A stretch of DNA of 64,000 nt from Eopsaltria australis. Lineage: Eukaryota; Chordata; Aves; Passeriformes; Petroicidae. Position 1 is the stretch's first letter, and every line of letters begins with the position of its first letter. Below the pieces are notes generated by a model. The model was not told where the DNA came from, searched no databases, and worked only from the letters and a program-made list of their open reading frames with translations. A program made the position numbers and the translations under genes. Positions 12,149-24,910 of this stretch are shown here, in pieces. The DNA is taken from positions 4,151,001 through 4,215,000 of the forward strand of contig JAVTVJ010000033.1 of the NCBI GenBank assembly GCA_034509425.1, in the 5' to 3' direction.

Positions 12149-15100
12149 AATCAACACAAAAGAGAGATCATTGGATTAATCAGTTCTGTTAAAACACTTT
12201 TGTACTGAATTTTATCCATTCTTTGAAAACTGTCTTTTTATTTCTTTGGTATGCAACTCTTGTTATCCATCTAGAGTAGCTGAGCATAAAGTCTCAGCCT
12301 ACGGATCTTCCAGATGCACATCTTTCAGGAAAAGCAATTGGTGCCTCCTGCCTACATTTTGCCCCGATTGTTCATCACTACTCTGAGTTAGAGCTGCCCA
12401 TTAAGCACCTTGTTTAAGCTCTTTTTGACCATTTTCAGGAAAACCAAGACAAAGTAAATTTAAGGAGTTTAAACAGCAAGAATATGACAATTGAAATGAA
12501 ATTGTTCAGGGAGCTACCACAAAGCTAAGAAATCAGAAAGGTGATGAACAATCTTGGGTACTGGAGCTGTGCTATCAGGGAAGGAAAGGAGAATAACAAG
12601 CTTCTTCCATTCACACAGCTGCTTCTGGACCAGTTTTACCTCTTTGACACTCTGCCTCCTTGTTTATTCTACAATTTTCAATGGGGCTTTGCTACCATTT
12701 GTGAGCTGTGAGTTATGGAGAAGATATTCAGTAAAGATCATAAATGTGCACCAAAAATCAAGTCCAGCAAAATCTTACAGTGAGAGCTTTATGAAATAAT
12801 CTCAAGACTCTTAAACTAAGAGAAAAACTCCCATTACTTCAGTGGCTATCCCTAGAACACAAATTCCTGTAGTAACAAAGCTGGTCTTTCATTATGGAAA
12901 TAACATAAAAGAATGTTTATATGTAATTATCTTGGCTTCATAGGAGTTATTTGTGCTTGCCATCTTAGATCCTATTTATTATTTATATTGCAGGGTGAAA
13001 TTCATGGCAATGTATTAGAAAGAGAAAATGACTCAGAGCAAAGAGAAAAATGCTTACCTTCTAACTTTCTCATATCCATATTCTTGACTTAAGTGTCATA
13101 TAAAAAAAACTTTCTCAGGTATTATAAGTGTTTAAATTTCCTTTCTTGTAAGATAAGTTCAAATAGATTGCTTAGATCTTAACCCTCATCTGCTTTTATT
13201 CTATAGCTGGATAGTTAATATAGCTAATACGTTGTTTGAAGTAAACAGCTTTTATAGGGTGTAGGAATCATTTGGATGGCATCACAGATTTTTGATGCCA
13301 AGGCCTGAAAAATATTATTCCAAAGGCAGCATCTGGCTTCTTGGCAGATCTAGCCTGTAGTTTCTCAGTGCCTCTAGGTTCTGTTGTATGGTTGATCACA
13401 TTTGAATGCTAATTTTACCTTTTAACTTCTTGGAATAAAAAAGATTTTTGACATTTTGTGGAATGTATGTATAAGTATATATATAGAGAACAACTTGTAC
13501 TTCTGCAAAGTATTGTTAGTTCTCTTCATCAATAAGTCAGTCGATTACCTGCGTTCATACTTATATAGATATCTGCACACATGGCAAAATGCATACATAA
13601 TTATTTATAAGGGAAACTTTTTTCCCACCTGTTCAAATCATTATCACGTACGCAACACTGAAGTCAACAGAGGCTAACTTTATTTCTTTGTCCTTATCAA
13701 AATGAGTATTTTTGCAAGTAATCACAATCGTTTCCCACATTCTTTAACATCTTTAGAAAGAAAAACCTTTCATTTGTGGTGAAACCCAAGTTCATATTTG
13801 TCTGGATCGTTTTTTACGTTTCAATTTTTTTGTTCCCGGCCTTCTTGCTTCTTGGCATTAATTTTGCTGATGTGTTTGCAAAAAATAAAATTTACACTAG
13901 TGAATTTTGTCTTTTGCCATTATCTCATTATTGTCGAACTAATCCCTTTGTCAATCCTTGTTTTCTTTGCCACAAGTCTGTCCTCATTCTCATGATCTCA
14001 CACTTTTCCTTCCTGAATTAGATTGCTTGCTGCTCTTTATTCACCCTGACCCTCATGATCACTTCTTCCACTTCAGTTGTGGTTTAGTCCAAAGTTTGAC
14101 CAAGGGATCTATGCACCTATGAAAGATAAATTCTCTGTAGAAGTGATATTCAGTCTACTCCATCAATAATTTTTAATATTTCTGTTTTCTTTGAAATTCA
14201 GAGAGCCATTTATTTGCATGGTAGTAACTGAGATATCTAGGACAATTATGGCTGGTGTCAGGCATTTTATTCACTAATTTCAGAAGCTTGAAACAGTAGG
14301 TTTAGGTAAACCTACATGGAATTTAAGATTTAATTGTTTCAATTTATTTTCTTAACAATTTCTTTGAGATGTGTATCTCCAAGAATCTTAGTCTCCATCC
14401 TGACATCAGAAAAACACTTCAGTTTGTGGGTCACCATATGCTGTTCTATCACTTGTCTTTAAAAGAATCTAGAAAGGGTGACATTTTCTAATAAGGGGAC
14501 ATGTCATGTTCAGTCACCCAGTTTTAAAATTTTCATAGGGCATTTTAGGTTCACTCCAAAATCCAGTCCTTGACATAGAAATACAATCATAATTCTGTCT
14601 CCTTCCAGAGAATGCGGAGTTGAATGTGTTGTAATGGTACTACAGTAACGTACTTCAGAACACTGACTTTAAGGGAATTAACTTTGTCGCTTCGTAATTG
14701 GCAGAACTGGGACAGTCAGCTAAAGCCCAGGCAGACACTGTTCATTTTATCAACAAGGGCTCTGTCGCTGATATAATGTTTTATAGATTATATATGACAG
14801 TTTTACATCTGCTAAACATCTATTCACAGCAGACTTTTTTTTTCACTTTTGTGTTAGAACTAGTGGAAAATTAAAATGATCTTCTTTATGATGCCATATA
14901 CAAATACATATATCAATTAGCACATATTAGTTGGAAAGATTTTTTTGATACAATGTCCTAGAAAAAGAAGCAAAACAAAAACCAGAGTACTCAGAAATAC
15001 TACTAGTATTAAAAGAAGTTTGATGCAGAACATTCTATTTTTCACACTTCTGTCTTTTTAATTTTAACCTAGATATTTTCCTGATGAATTAAGCTAGTTT

Positions 15101-16177
15101 AGTAATTTTTGTTTCACTAATTAATTATTAATTTTATTTTCTCCAGAAAACAGACTTAGAATAAATGTGTTACTCTGAATTCATTCAGGTTGAAGATACT
15201 TTAAGTCATTCTGGTCAAGAGCAGTTTAAATGACATGCTGGCTGTAATGGAATTCAGACTGATGTCAAATCAGCTCTGCTAAATGATGAACAACTTGCAG
15301 CCAGTCTGCAGGGAACTCTCTGAACAGTAAAATACAATCATGAAGAGACTTAATTTATTTGTCATAAAAATTATTGTCAACTCCACTAGGGCAAACAGTT
15401 TTATCTTGAAAGTTAAGCAAAAAATGTTTTCTGGAAAATAACCAAGTTTCTTATTCCTTCAGCTATGTTCTGGATGGCTAAAATTCCCTATATCCAAGGA
15501 CAGAGAATTGATTAAAATATTAATACATTTTTTTTAAAGTACTATATCTCTTACTAAGGTCTTATATCTCCCTTTTTAACTGGCAGGCAAATCAAGGCCA
15601 AGAGAAACTAACTGAAGTATTTGCAGCCAGAGAGAGCTCGAGGGATCTCAAATACACAGTATGTTTTTAGAAACTTTGTTACCTTTGCTAAAGTACTGTT
15701 AAATATATCTTAACAAAATCTGGTCCCCTCTGGTGTCATGTAGTTCCTCACACTATGTTGTCTTTCAACATAGAAATGTGGATGTTGAAGGTAGTGATTC
15801 AGAATGTCAGTGATACACAGATATATGAGCCACCACTCAAAGGTAGTGGCTGCTGAAATGTTTGCTTTCTGAGAGTTCTTGTCACTAGATACTTCAAGTT
15901 CTACCTAGGTCTCCCTCTATGGAAAAAAATCAAACATCACAATGATTAATTTTTTTCCCTTTCTATGTTGTCCTAGAAGAAAACATATTTTACTAAATAA
16001 AATATGACAATTCTTAAGGCAAAAATTGAGCTCTTACATCATTAACTCATCTAACAGTCAGATGATTTGGACTCCTTTGGTAAGGGTTTGTATCTTCAAT
16101 CTCATCAGCATCTGAGTCTTCCCCTGTCTTTGGTTATTGTACCATCTGCCAAGTTATTGATTGACCTTAATCAGAGA
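12149..16177. other. Unique AT-rich noncoding DNA
   Basis: Four kilobases without a recognised repeat, RNA gene or exon. A hydrophobic 81-codon open frame at 13776-14021 is judged to be chance: it is T-rich and has no family resemblance. Being long, repeat-poor and AT-rich, this is one of the better places to look for conserved noncoding elements. Confidence 0.55.
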
Positions 16178-16182
16178 GTGAT

Positions 16183-16764
16183 TTTCCTGGTTTCATCTGG
16201 GGTAGACTTAATTTCTTCTCAGTGGCTGTTACAGTGTTGTATTTTGGATCCAGAATGAGAATGGTGTTAGTAACACACTGATGTTTTGGTTTTTTGTTAA
16301 GTCTTGTTTATCTTAATCAAGGACTTCCCACTGCCCCTGTCTCATGGTCTGCCAGTGAGAAGGAACACAAAAGAAACTGGGAGGGAGCACAGCTGGGAAA
16401 GGTGACCCAAATTGGCCACAGGGATATTCCACACCACAGAGTGTCATGCTCAGTATGTGAACTGGAGGGATTAACCCAGCAGGGTGGCTGATCTGGCCTT
16501 GGGAAGGGGGTCTGACACTAGTCAGTGGGTGGTGACAAATTGTATTGTACATCACTTGTTTGTTTCTTTTTTTCCTTTCCCTTCTTCTTCTTCTACTTAT
16601 TTACTTTTATTATTTTATTTTTATTTGTTTTCAATTATTAAACTGTTCTTATCTCAACCCATGAGTTTTACTTTTGATTCTCCTCCCCTTTCCATGGGGG
16701 AGGGGGGAATATTGAGTGAACAGCTGTGTGGTGCTTAGTTGCCAGCTGGGCTTAAACAACGGCA
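16183..16764 (+). mobile_element. Solo LTR, avian ERVL-like family, with target duplication
   Basis: This 582 bp LTR starts TTTCCTGGTTTCATC (family start TGTCCTGGTTTC, first G changed to T) and ends AAACAACGGCA (family end AAACCACGACA). GTGAT is duplicated on both sides (16178-16182 and 16765-16769); a 5 bp duplication is expected for ERVL elements. An ATTAAA polyadenylation signal at 16637-16642 sits before TTATCTCAACCCATGAG, a block shared with the other copies. The TTC/TTA-rich part around 16560-16630 is low-complexity. No internal region or second LTR is present, so this is a solo LTR and the best-preserved family member here. Confidence 0.92.
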
Positions 16765-16769
16765 GTGAT

Positions 16770-19700
16770 TGAAAAGATCTCACTGTTATAGTTCAACCTG
16801 ATTGTCAGCTGCACTCTTCAGTGAAGCCACTCACTCATGTCCCAGGGTGTCTAAATTTTCCATCTTCTACCTCCTTGTCAGGATAGGGCACCCTTCCCCA
16901 GCCAATGTGTTTAAGTTTAATGCAAGCACCCCAGCAGAACAGTCCTTAGTCTTGTAGTACATTTGATTGTAAAAACCTCAAAATAAATTAAAGAATGCAA
17001 TATTTATTGCAGATAATTTTATATTAATAAATATACATGAATCTTCAATTGGGGCAGAAAGCAATTTCTCCACAGTATAGAAACAACCACTAACCTTCAT
17101 TTTCCCATGTCAAATCAGGGACCTAATACAAGGAAAAAGATCGTAATCGCAAACAAAAATATTAGGTGTTGACTGATTAATTTTGTTAGTGTCCAAAGTG
17201 CTTCTGTTTACATTTGCACCTCAGTTACACTTAGTTAACTTCTTGCTTTGTTGTGTTCTTGAGATTCAAAAGCCAAAGTAGTAATTGAGGTTTCTTTGAG
17301 GTAGTACAGATAATACAAGAGTAACACCTTTCTAAGATGTGAACCAAAATGTCACCCTGAAAGCACATCCAGTTTCTATGTCAGTTCAAAGCAAGAGGAA
17401 CATTCATGTTTGCCATACTTGAGTTTGACTAAAATATATGAACAACAAAGCAGCTACCAAAATCTCCTTCTACTTTTTGTCTTGTCAAACCAGTGTGGGA
17501 AAAACCAGTTTATTCATAGAATAAATTATTATTTGGAGTAATAGAGAGTGTTTTTTTCCAAAAAGGCTATATGCTTTCCATATGAAACTACAAATTTTCT
17601 TTGATGAACTAGTAGTGCATGAGAAAACTACAGAATATTGCCTATATTATGTATTATTAGGAAGTGTTTAACGTGCAAACTGAAAAAACAAATGTTTTCT
17701 GAATAGAGAGAAAAAGACAAGGTTTTCTCTATCACATCTTATAGGCATTGCATAAATCATAATTTACTTCTTATGGATAATTGTTCCTAGATTTTTGTAA
17801 ACTTATGACAGATGTGCTGATGAAAAATTATGCCCATCACAGAAAATTTGGAAAGAGTCCTAGGCTGCCCAATTATGCAAAAGTTATGGCTCATGTAAGG
17901 GACACCTACTGTTTTAAAGAGGAAAGTGGGAATTAAAATTTTCCACAAAGGAAGTTCTGTCTGAAAGATTTAGTGGAGCTGGGACTTGAACAAAAGATGT
18001 TCAGTGAGGGTTTTTTCTTTTGTTTAGTTCTTTCTGATGAATGTCTTGTCAAAGCAATTAATATTAAGTGCTGGAGTGGTTTGAATCTAAGCATAGGCGT
18101 TTTACTCAAACTATGTGCTTAATGAATGCTATATAAGGAAGAAACACAGTGAAAAAACCTAGGTGTATTACCAACTGTTTGGTTTTTATTTTCTTCCTGA
18201 AGGGAATTTTTTTATAATACTCTGGTTGTGTGCTATAAATATTCATATTTTTACATTCCTGTAATTAGCTAGTTAATATAAAGTATAACATACAAATAAC
18301 TTGTGAATAAGTGAATATTACTTATCCAAGTTATCCATAAAGTCAAAGCTCAAAAGCACTGTTCATGCACACTTAATTTGACCCCATTTATTGTACAGAG
18401 AGGTATAGGCCACTACCCACACATTTCTTTTGCAAGCTTAGGTCTGGAGCTGTATGTAAAATGGAAGTTCCATTTTATGAAACTTCCTGAGATTTCAGAC
18501 ATGTTCTGTCTGGGAAGAATAAAAATAAAAAAGGTAAAAATAACAGCACATAAAATTACTTCTCCACAACAGAAAATCCAGGGTCAAAAAAATTTGAGGG
18601 GAAGAACCCCCAAGTAATCACTGATTTACTACTGCAGCTCTTATCCCAACAGACATTTGCTTCAAGGAGAAAACGCAGATCTCCTTTTGACATAATGACC
18701 TGTAGGAAGAGAATCATTCAGGAAGTGAAATACATGTGTTCTGCAGTACAGCCATTAAGGAATTGAATGTGTATTCTGTCTACAATGGTAGAATCACACA
18801 GGGTTTTCTACGAATTCCCTTAAGATTCTCTATTGGTCAAGATATGCTTAAGACTGGGAAAAGATTAATAATGGCTGTTAATTGTTCATTAAAAAAAAAA
18901 AGTCCAACCATAACTATATAAAGAGGCCTTTGGTTATCTGGATCATCAAAATATGTACAGTGTCTTTAGTTGTAAAACATCAAGAAAAATTCCAAGGAAA
19001 CCTTCTAAAGTCCAAAGGTATTGCAGAGATGTAGGATGACAAAGTGAAGCATCTCTTCCCAAATTCATGTACTGCTGGAGTTACTTGATATGTTGATGTC
19101 ATGCCTCAAAATTACATAAAGTGATGAAGTTATCAGATAACAAGCCATGCTATTTAGCATCAAAATGTGGTAACATGATAGATGTAAACTTTGTAGCTAT
19201 TTTTTCACTGCTATCATATTTAAAATGTAATCAATGTAAGTATTGGCGATCTGAGTTTTTTTATAAGGAGTTTTGAAAGATACAAACCCACCCTCTGTGA
19301 CTGATTATATACATGTATGGATATTCTATTCAACTAATTATTTAAAAGAGGGGACTATTTAGGTATGAAAGATCACAAAAAAAAAAAAAAAAAAAAGGAA
19401 GGACAGAAAGTTTGAATACTATGTCCCAACCCAACTTTCCTTCAAAAAAAGTAAATTTTTGCTAGTTTTTGAAATGAAGCCACAACGTGGCCAAAATGAG
19501 GTATAGTTTGTAATTATCAAAAACTATATGTGAAAACTTTCTAACAATTTATATTCTTCAAATTAAAATTGGCCAATTGCTAGCTCAGTGTATAATCTAA
19601 GGCTTTTCTCACTTTCAAGTGCTTTAGCATTTTATTGCAAATATATACTATGCAGTCTATCTAATGCATGATTTATTGCAACTTTTTTTCATTCTAATGT

Positions 19701-20645
19701 ATTAATTCTTAATATATACTTGGTTGTCAACAGTGTGTAAGGGCTTCTGGATACATTCACGCATTTCCTTCAGCATGATCTGTATCCTAAAGATGTGTGT
19801 ACAGGAGTATAGATAGTACCACAAACTCACAAATTCAGTATTCTGTATATTTTTCAATAGTCTAAATGCATTGCAATTACAGAAGTATCATAAAGATTCT
19901 AGAAATTTTACTTTTATTGAACATGTTTATGTTTAAATTTCTTAGTAACAGCCACTGCTTATCCAATTCACGGTGTTCCATGTAATTTAATTATTTTTGT
20001 TACCAATTAAGCTACCAAAAAAATTTCATTTTCTGAAATAGTATTATAGTAATTTTACTTGACTTTTCTGTATTTGTTTAGATGAACCACAAATATTTCC
20101 AATTAAGTAATCAAATAACATTTTTAAAATCTAATTTACATTACAGACTATCTAAAAGAAAAAGGTAATTTATCTACATGAAAAGTGAGATTAAAAATTG
20201 ACATTTTATCAGCACTTTTTATGAATATTTAAGATATAGAAGGACAGATTTTGAGAAGTTGAGAGAAGGGATATTAGGGAAATGAAGGGAGAGGAAGAGA
20301 CATAATCATAGAAGTGTGATACAGGATGTAGTTGGGGGTATACTCAGAGTTGCATTGTAATTTGATAGTCATTTACAAAGGTAGAATTAAGTTTATATAT
20401 ATACCCATTTAAGCATATGCATATAAAATTTAGTAGTTTTAAATATTCAATAAACTCCTAGCCATTTGGGTGAGGTATGGAGCAATTTAACATCTCTGTG
20501 CAACTGTGTGTCTAATACTGAAAATGCAGTATTGAACAAGTTTCCATCCAACCTGCAGGTGATCAGGTGTGCTATTTATCTTTGACATCCTTGATATCCA
20601 TTGGGACAATAAGAGCTGTGTGATTGCATCTTTCTAATGCTTCCT
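16770..20645. other. Unique AT-rich noncoding DNA
   Basis: No gene or dispersed repeat is recognised. A run of 20 A lies at 19377-19396 without a CR1 or other element attached to it. Confidence 0.55.
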
Positions 20646-20760
20646 AATCACAGAATATGCAGAGCTGTAGACAGCCCACAGGGATCATTGAGCCACCTTT
20701 CTCTGCACAGGACCATCCCCAAGAATCACACCATGTGCACAGCTCAGCAAATGTATGGAA
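20646..20760 (-). mobile_element. CR1 LINE 3' fragment
   Basis: It begins AATCACAGAATATGC, the reverse complement of a CR1 terminus, and continues CACAGGGATCATTGAG, CTGCACAGGACCATCCCCA and AATCACACCATGTGC. The match fades after about 115 bp. It resembles the subfamily at 45255-45345. Confidence 0.8.
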
Positions 20761-21712
20761 CCCAGACTTAACTGTATTCCCAGTTCTGAGCAGATTTGAA
20801 CTTGGATTTTGGAAAAGCAGAAAAATATTCCATCTATTCAGCAATGCAATGTATTAATATGGGCTACTTTCAGTTTCTTCATTTGAAGATGTTTTAAATG
20901 GAACAGAATACAACTGGAATACATTAAAATACATATTTTAATTCTTAGAATGCTCAACTAAAAGGCATGTGAGCGTATCTGGCCTCAATTTATTTTTTCA
21001 AGAACAGTTTCTGCATTAAAGATTGGGCTTTTTAATTCTTTTTTCTTGTTGCAGCTCTGTGGGGTTTTTAGTCTGTTTGTTTGTTGGGGGGGGGGGGGCG
21101 GGAGTTTAACAGGGAAGGTATAATGCAAAGAGTTGAAGGCACATTTGGGTTCTTTACACTTTAGTTTCTGCCCCAAAAATTATGAAAATATTTATTCAAA
21201 CTTGAATAGCTTCTGCAAAAAAATGACAGGGAGAACTTCACTCAGAATACCACATTTGAATATGAAGTGATAATAAAGGAAATAAAATCACCCATATAGA
21301 AACGTTTTCTTGTCTCAGAAAAATAATTCATCTTATGAAATTTAAAAGGAATTGTGCAATGCCTTCAGTAAGAGAGAAAGATCTAATCTACTTCAAGTGC
21401 TTTAGGATAAGATTAGCTTTGAAATTCCAAATATAAAATATATTTAAGGCAAACCTCCCTAGATGTTCTCCTTGGCTTTTATAATATTATCACTTCACTG
21501 TTGCTTTTTTCATTGTGCTGGTTTTTGTAAACTGTATTGCAAGACACTTGAAGTTTTATAGTGACAAACCATCCTCCTACGAGTTAAGCATTGAAATGAA
21601 AGCTTCACCTATGTGAAAATGCCCAGAATAAGGCAATACATTTATGGCTTGTTTATTTATTAAGCCTCACTATATGTATTCACTTTAAGATATATGTAGC
21701 TGATTCTACTTC
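20761..21712. other. Unique noncoding DNA with poly(G) run
   Basis: No gene is seen. A run of 13 G at 21086-21098 follows a TTTG-rich stretch. Confidence 0.55.
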
Positions 21713-21975
21713 ACAGAAACATAGAATATCTGAAGTTGGAAGGAACCCAACTCAAGTTCAACTCCCTGTTCCTCCCAGGACGGCCTAAAAATAACAGTAT
21801 GACTATAGGCATCATCAAGATGCTCCTTGAATTCTGAAAGGATTGGTGTCATGACTACTTCCCCGAAAAGCCAGTTGCAGTGACGGACCACCCCCTTAGT
21901 GAAGACCATTTTCTAAAGTCCATTCTGAAAGTTCCTGACATTCCATTTCATTGTGTCCTTGATTCGATAAGGATC
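21713..21975 (-). mobile_element. CR1 LINE 3' fragment
   Basis: It opens CAGAAACATAGAATATC and GTTGGAAGGAACC, then shows TCATCAAGATGCTCCTTGAA, CATGACTACTTCCC and AGTGAAGACCATTTTCTAA in CR1 minus-strand order. It is truncated at about 260 bp. Confidence 0.88.
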
Positions 21976-22301
21976 TGATATGTTACTGCTATAGACTGTT
22001 ACCATCTGTTCATTTGAAATCACTCACCTTTGAAAAAGTAGGAGAGATATTTATTCCTATTTCATTCTCATAACACTATCAGAATTAAGTGGTGATGTGA
22101 ATAGTAATGGCAAGCCATTCAAAACCACTGTGCTGGCAAGTAAGCTACTCTTGACATTGGTAGCACTGTGACATTGTAGTGTGAGTCAAGACCAAGTCAA
22201 GGTCTCCTCAAGTTTGCTTTAAGTTGTTCTTGTCTGAAAGCCTTAACCTTAATTTCAGAGAAAACATGAAACTGGAGATGAGAACATAAAAGTAATGGGC
22301 A
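21976..22301. other. Unique noncoding DNA
   Basis: Nothing recognisable between a CR1 tail and an LTR. Confidence 0.5.
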
Positions 22302-23003
22302 TGTTATTTATCTGGCTCGACCTTCCCTCCCTTTCCTTTATTCCTCTTCTTATTTCTGTACTTTTTGTGGTGGCCATTGAGGCTACCACTGAGGCCCAGG
22401 AAGATCCAGAAGGTCCCAAGGGATCCTAGGGGCCATGGTGGGGGGTTGCTCAAGTTTGAAAATCCTCCCCTTTCCTCTGCAGGATAATAGTTGCTTCCAC
22501 ATGATTGATGGGTTCTTCCTATGTTAATTGTATCCCCGTGATTGGACTGTTTGTTTTCCATCCCTTATGCATATATATCTGTATCTAGAAGGTTCTGTGC
22601 TACTCGGTACTCCATTGGCTGTGGTTCTCTCTCTCCTCCCCTTCCCTCTCCTCTTTGGACTGTGTAAGCTTGTCCCGCCTTCCCACTGCCCCTGGACCCT
22701 CTCCTGATTGGTTGTTTGTTGCTATATAAAAGTCTGTGCTCTGCTTTGTCCTGGCTTTTCTGTGCCTGGACCCATTTGAGTGAGGAACTGTTAATAAACT
22801 CCTTGGATACCCATACAGAAGATCCCTCTCTTATTCTTTACCCCTATTCTTTACCCCTGGACCTGCTAGGATTTGTCTCTGCACCCACTGGCAGGGTAGC
22901 AGAGTACTGCAGCAGGAGCTAAAGCAGCACCACCAGAGCGACTCCACGAGGGACGCTTCTGGGACACGCTGCTGGACTCTGTCCACCGGACAGTCCCCAC
23001 GCA
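22302..23003 (+). mobile_element. Retroviral LTR with TATA box and poly(A) signal, ends approximate
   Basis: The body looks like an LTR: a pyrimidine-rich U3, inverted CCAAT (ATTGG at 22707-22711), a strong TATA box TATATAAAAG (22723-22732), AATAAA at 22793-22798 some 70 bp downstream, and a GC-rich 200 bp stretch resembling U5. Composition returns to AT-rich near 23005. The stated start is the first TG before the pyrimidine-rich part and is a guess. I could not find a matching 4, 5 or 6 bp target duplication, so the class is undetermined and one or both ends may be truncated. A 13 bp tandem copy (ATTCTTTACCCCT twice) lies near 22834-22859. No internal genes are attached. Confidence 0.75.
22723..22732 (+). 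promoter_or_regulatory. TATA box of LTR
   Basis: TATATAAAAG with ATTGG just upstream and AATAAA about 60-70 bp downstream. This is the usual spacing of a retroviral LTR promoter and R region. Whether it is active is unknown. Confidence 0.7.
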
Positions 23004-24510
23004 GGCTGTAATTTTTGAAAGTTGTTCTCAAAACATCCACTGGTATCAATAACAACAAGCATGAGTACATTAAGAACAACAGAAGACAGAGTCTTTTTAT
23101 GTCTGCCTTGCAGACTGTCCTCTTCCCAATTTATAACAAGAGTATATTATTCTTCTAAGGAGAGACGAGGAAAGAACAAAACAGGAATCAATTGGTTTTC
23201 AAAATCTGAATGACCTAGAAAATTTAAAGCAAGCTTCAAGACCACATATGGGTGCTTATTATATTTCCAAAAGCTACATCACAAGGTGATAGTTAAAATT
23301 TTTGCAGAGATAACAAGCATGCTTAAAACCATCTTATTTTTGGAGACTCTAGAAAACCACATGAATAGAAAATTTTCTCTTGGCATAAATATGCGAGCTA
23401 TTTACAGTGAAAGAAGTAGAATAATAGATATCTGAAATAAAGCTGAAAACATTAGATGGAGGATTTTGAATTTGTAATTCTTCATCTTCAAAGTTATGAT
23501 AATTCTTCGGCAAATCCTGGTGTTTGATGTGTTTTCTTCTGTCCGTATTATAATATTGTAGATATGCTTTTATAGAAACAGAGTATTCATAACAGTACTC
23601 TCCTGTATTATTTGTCTATCAAGGAAAATGATAATCACAGTCCTCTTATATGGTGCAGTCATAGAATTTATCTTTGCAATTCATTCTCAGTAATTTGCAG
23701 TTAACTCCAGGGTGCTATTTAGGAAGATGACCAGTTGCAAATATTCCCACACATGGAGTATGTATAGTATTACTCAGTAAATTAAATGCAGTGAAATATT
23801 TGATTACATTCACCGTTAAAGTGTAGACTACCTTATGTGTGCCAATATGTTTTCAGAAAGGAAGTCCCTTGCCAATATTTTCACAGTGATGGTGGTGGGA
23901 GAATTCCTGTCCTTAAGAACATTCAGAGAAGTGATCACTAGTGCAAGAGTATGCATTAAATCAGTATCATTCAAGGCTGTGTCGTTTCTTCTTGCTATAT
24001 ATATCAGAATTTTTTGACAACATTGTTGTAAATCATAGTAATCATTAAGTATCAAGAAAAACATAGACGAACTACCTGTCTTATATTTTCAACAGCTATT
24101 TTGAAATTGCTAATTAAGTTTTGTCCCACAACTACTCAACTTTCTTGGCTTAAATAATGAGTAATATAATAATTTGCATTCTTTCAGTCATCTCTTCCAC
24201 ATTCTATTCTATACCATTGCTAAGTTACTATTATTTCTAGATATAGACTTTGTTCCTCTTCCACCTTCCCATATTTTAATTTGGCAGTCTAAGGTCAAGC
24301 AATTTTTAAAATTTGCGTTTCTCCTGTGGACATTCAAAATACTTTTAAGACAGGTAAGAACTTTGCAACTATGGCTGTTAAACAAATTGAAGGTGATAGA
24401 TCTCTTCTTAACTATTTTTGTGTGTCTGAAAAATAATGTAACTATGACAGCAAAGCCATTCAACTGAGACAGCAGTTCTGAATTTATTCAACCTTCACAA
24501 TTTTACTTAG
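23004..24510. other. Unique AT-rich noncoding DNA
   Basis: No gene or repeat is recognised. Confidence 0.55.
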
Positions 24511-24770
24511 ATTCATGGAATCATAGAATGGTTAGGGTTGAAAGGGTCCTTAAAGTTCCAGCTGCTCTGCCATGGACATGGGTGCCAGTCACTAGATTAG
24601 GTTGCTCAGGGCTTCATTCAACCTGGCCTTGAACACTTTTAAGCATGGGGCATCCACAACCTCTCTGAGCAATAAATACATCTAATCAAAGCCTGTTCTC
24701 TTTCATTTTAAAAAACATTGTCCCTTGTCCTGTCACCATTCACCCATATTAAAAAAATCCCTTTCCTTTA
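24511..24770 (-). mobile_element. CR1 LINE 3' fragment
   Basis: ATTCATGGAATCATAGAATG and GGTTAGGGTTGAAAGGGTCC mark the CR1 terminus in minus orientation. GGTTGCTCAGGGCTTCATTC, AGCATGGGGCATCCACAACC and TGTCCCTTGTCCTGTCACC follow in order. A second CR1 tail abuts it. Confidence 0.92.
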
Positions 24771-24850
24771 AAAGGTCATCTGGTCCAACCCCCCTGCAAT
24801 GATCTGCTACATCTTCAGCTAGATCAGGTAGCTCAAAACCCTGTTCTTGG
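24771..24850 (-). mobile_element. Second, abutting CR1 LINE tail
   Basis: Restarts within a CR1 3' tail: GGTCATCTGGTCCAACCCC, then GATCAGGTAGCTCAAAACCC. The same part of CR1 is already present 200 bp earlier, so this is a separate insertion or a duplicated piece, not a continuation. Confidence 0.8.
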
Positions 24851-24863
24851 AACATCACAGTTG

Positions 24864-24910
24864 AATAACAATAGCAATAGTAATAGTATTATAGTAATAG
24901 TTACAATAAG
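24864..24910 (+). repeat. AATAGT-type low-complexity repeat
   Basis: Imperfect copies of AATAGC/AATAGT/AATAGTATT directly follow the CR1 tail. Confidence 0.7.

Noticed and set aside
13776..14021. 81-codon hydrophobic frame that looks like membrane segments
   Set aside because: T-rich sequence gives Phe/Leu/Ile by chance; there is no conserved motif or gene context.
19377..19396. A20 run as the tail of a processed pseudogene or SINE
   Set aside because: The sequence upstream shows no coding or SINE-like body and no flanking duplication.
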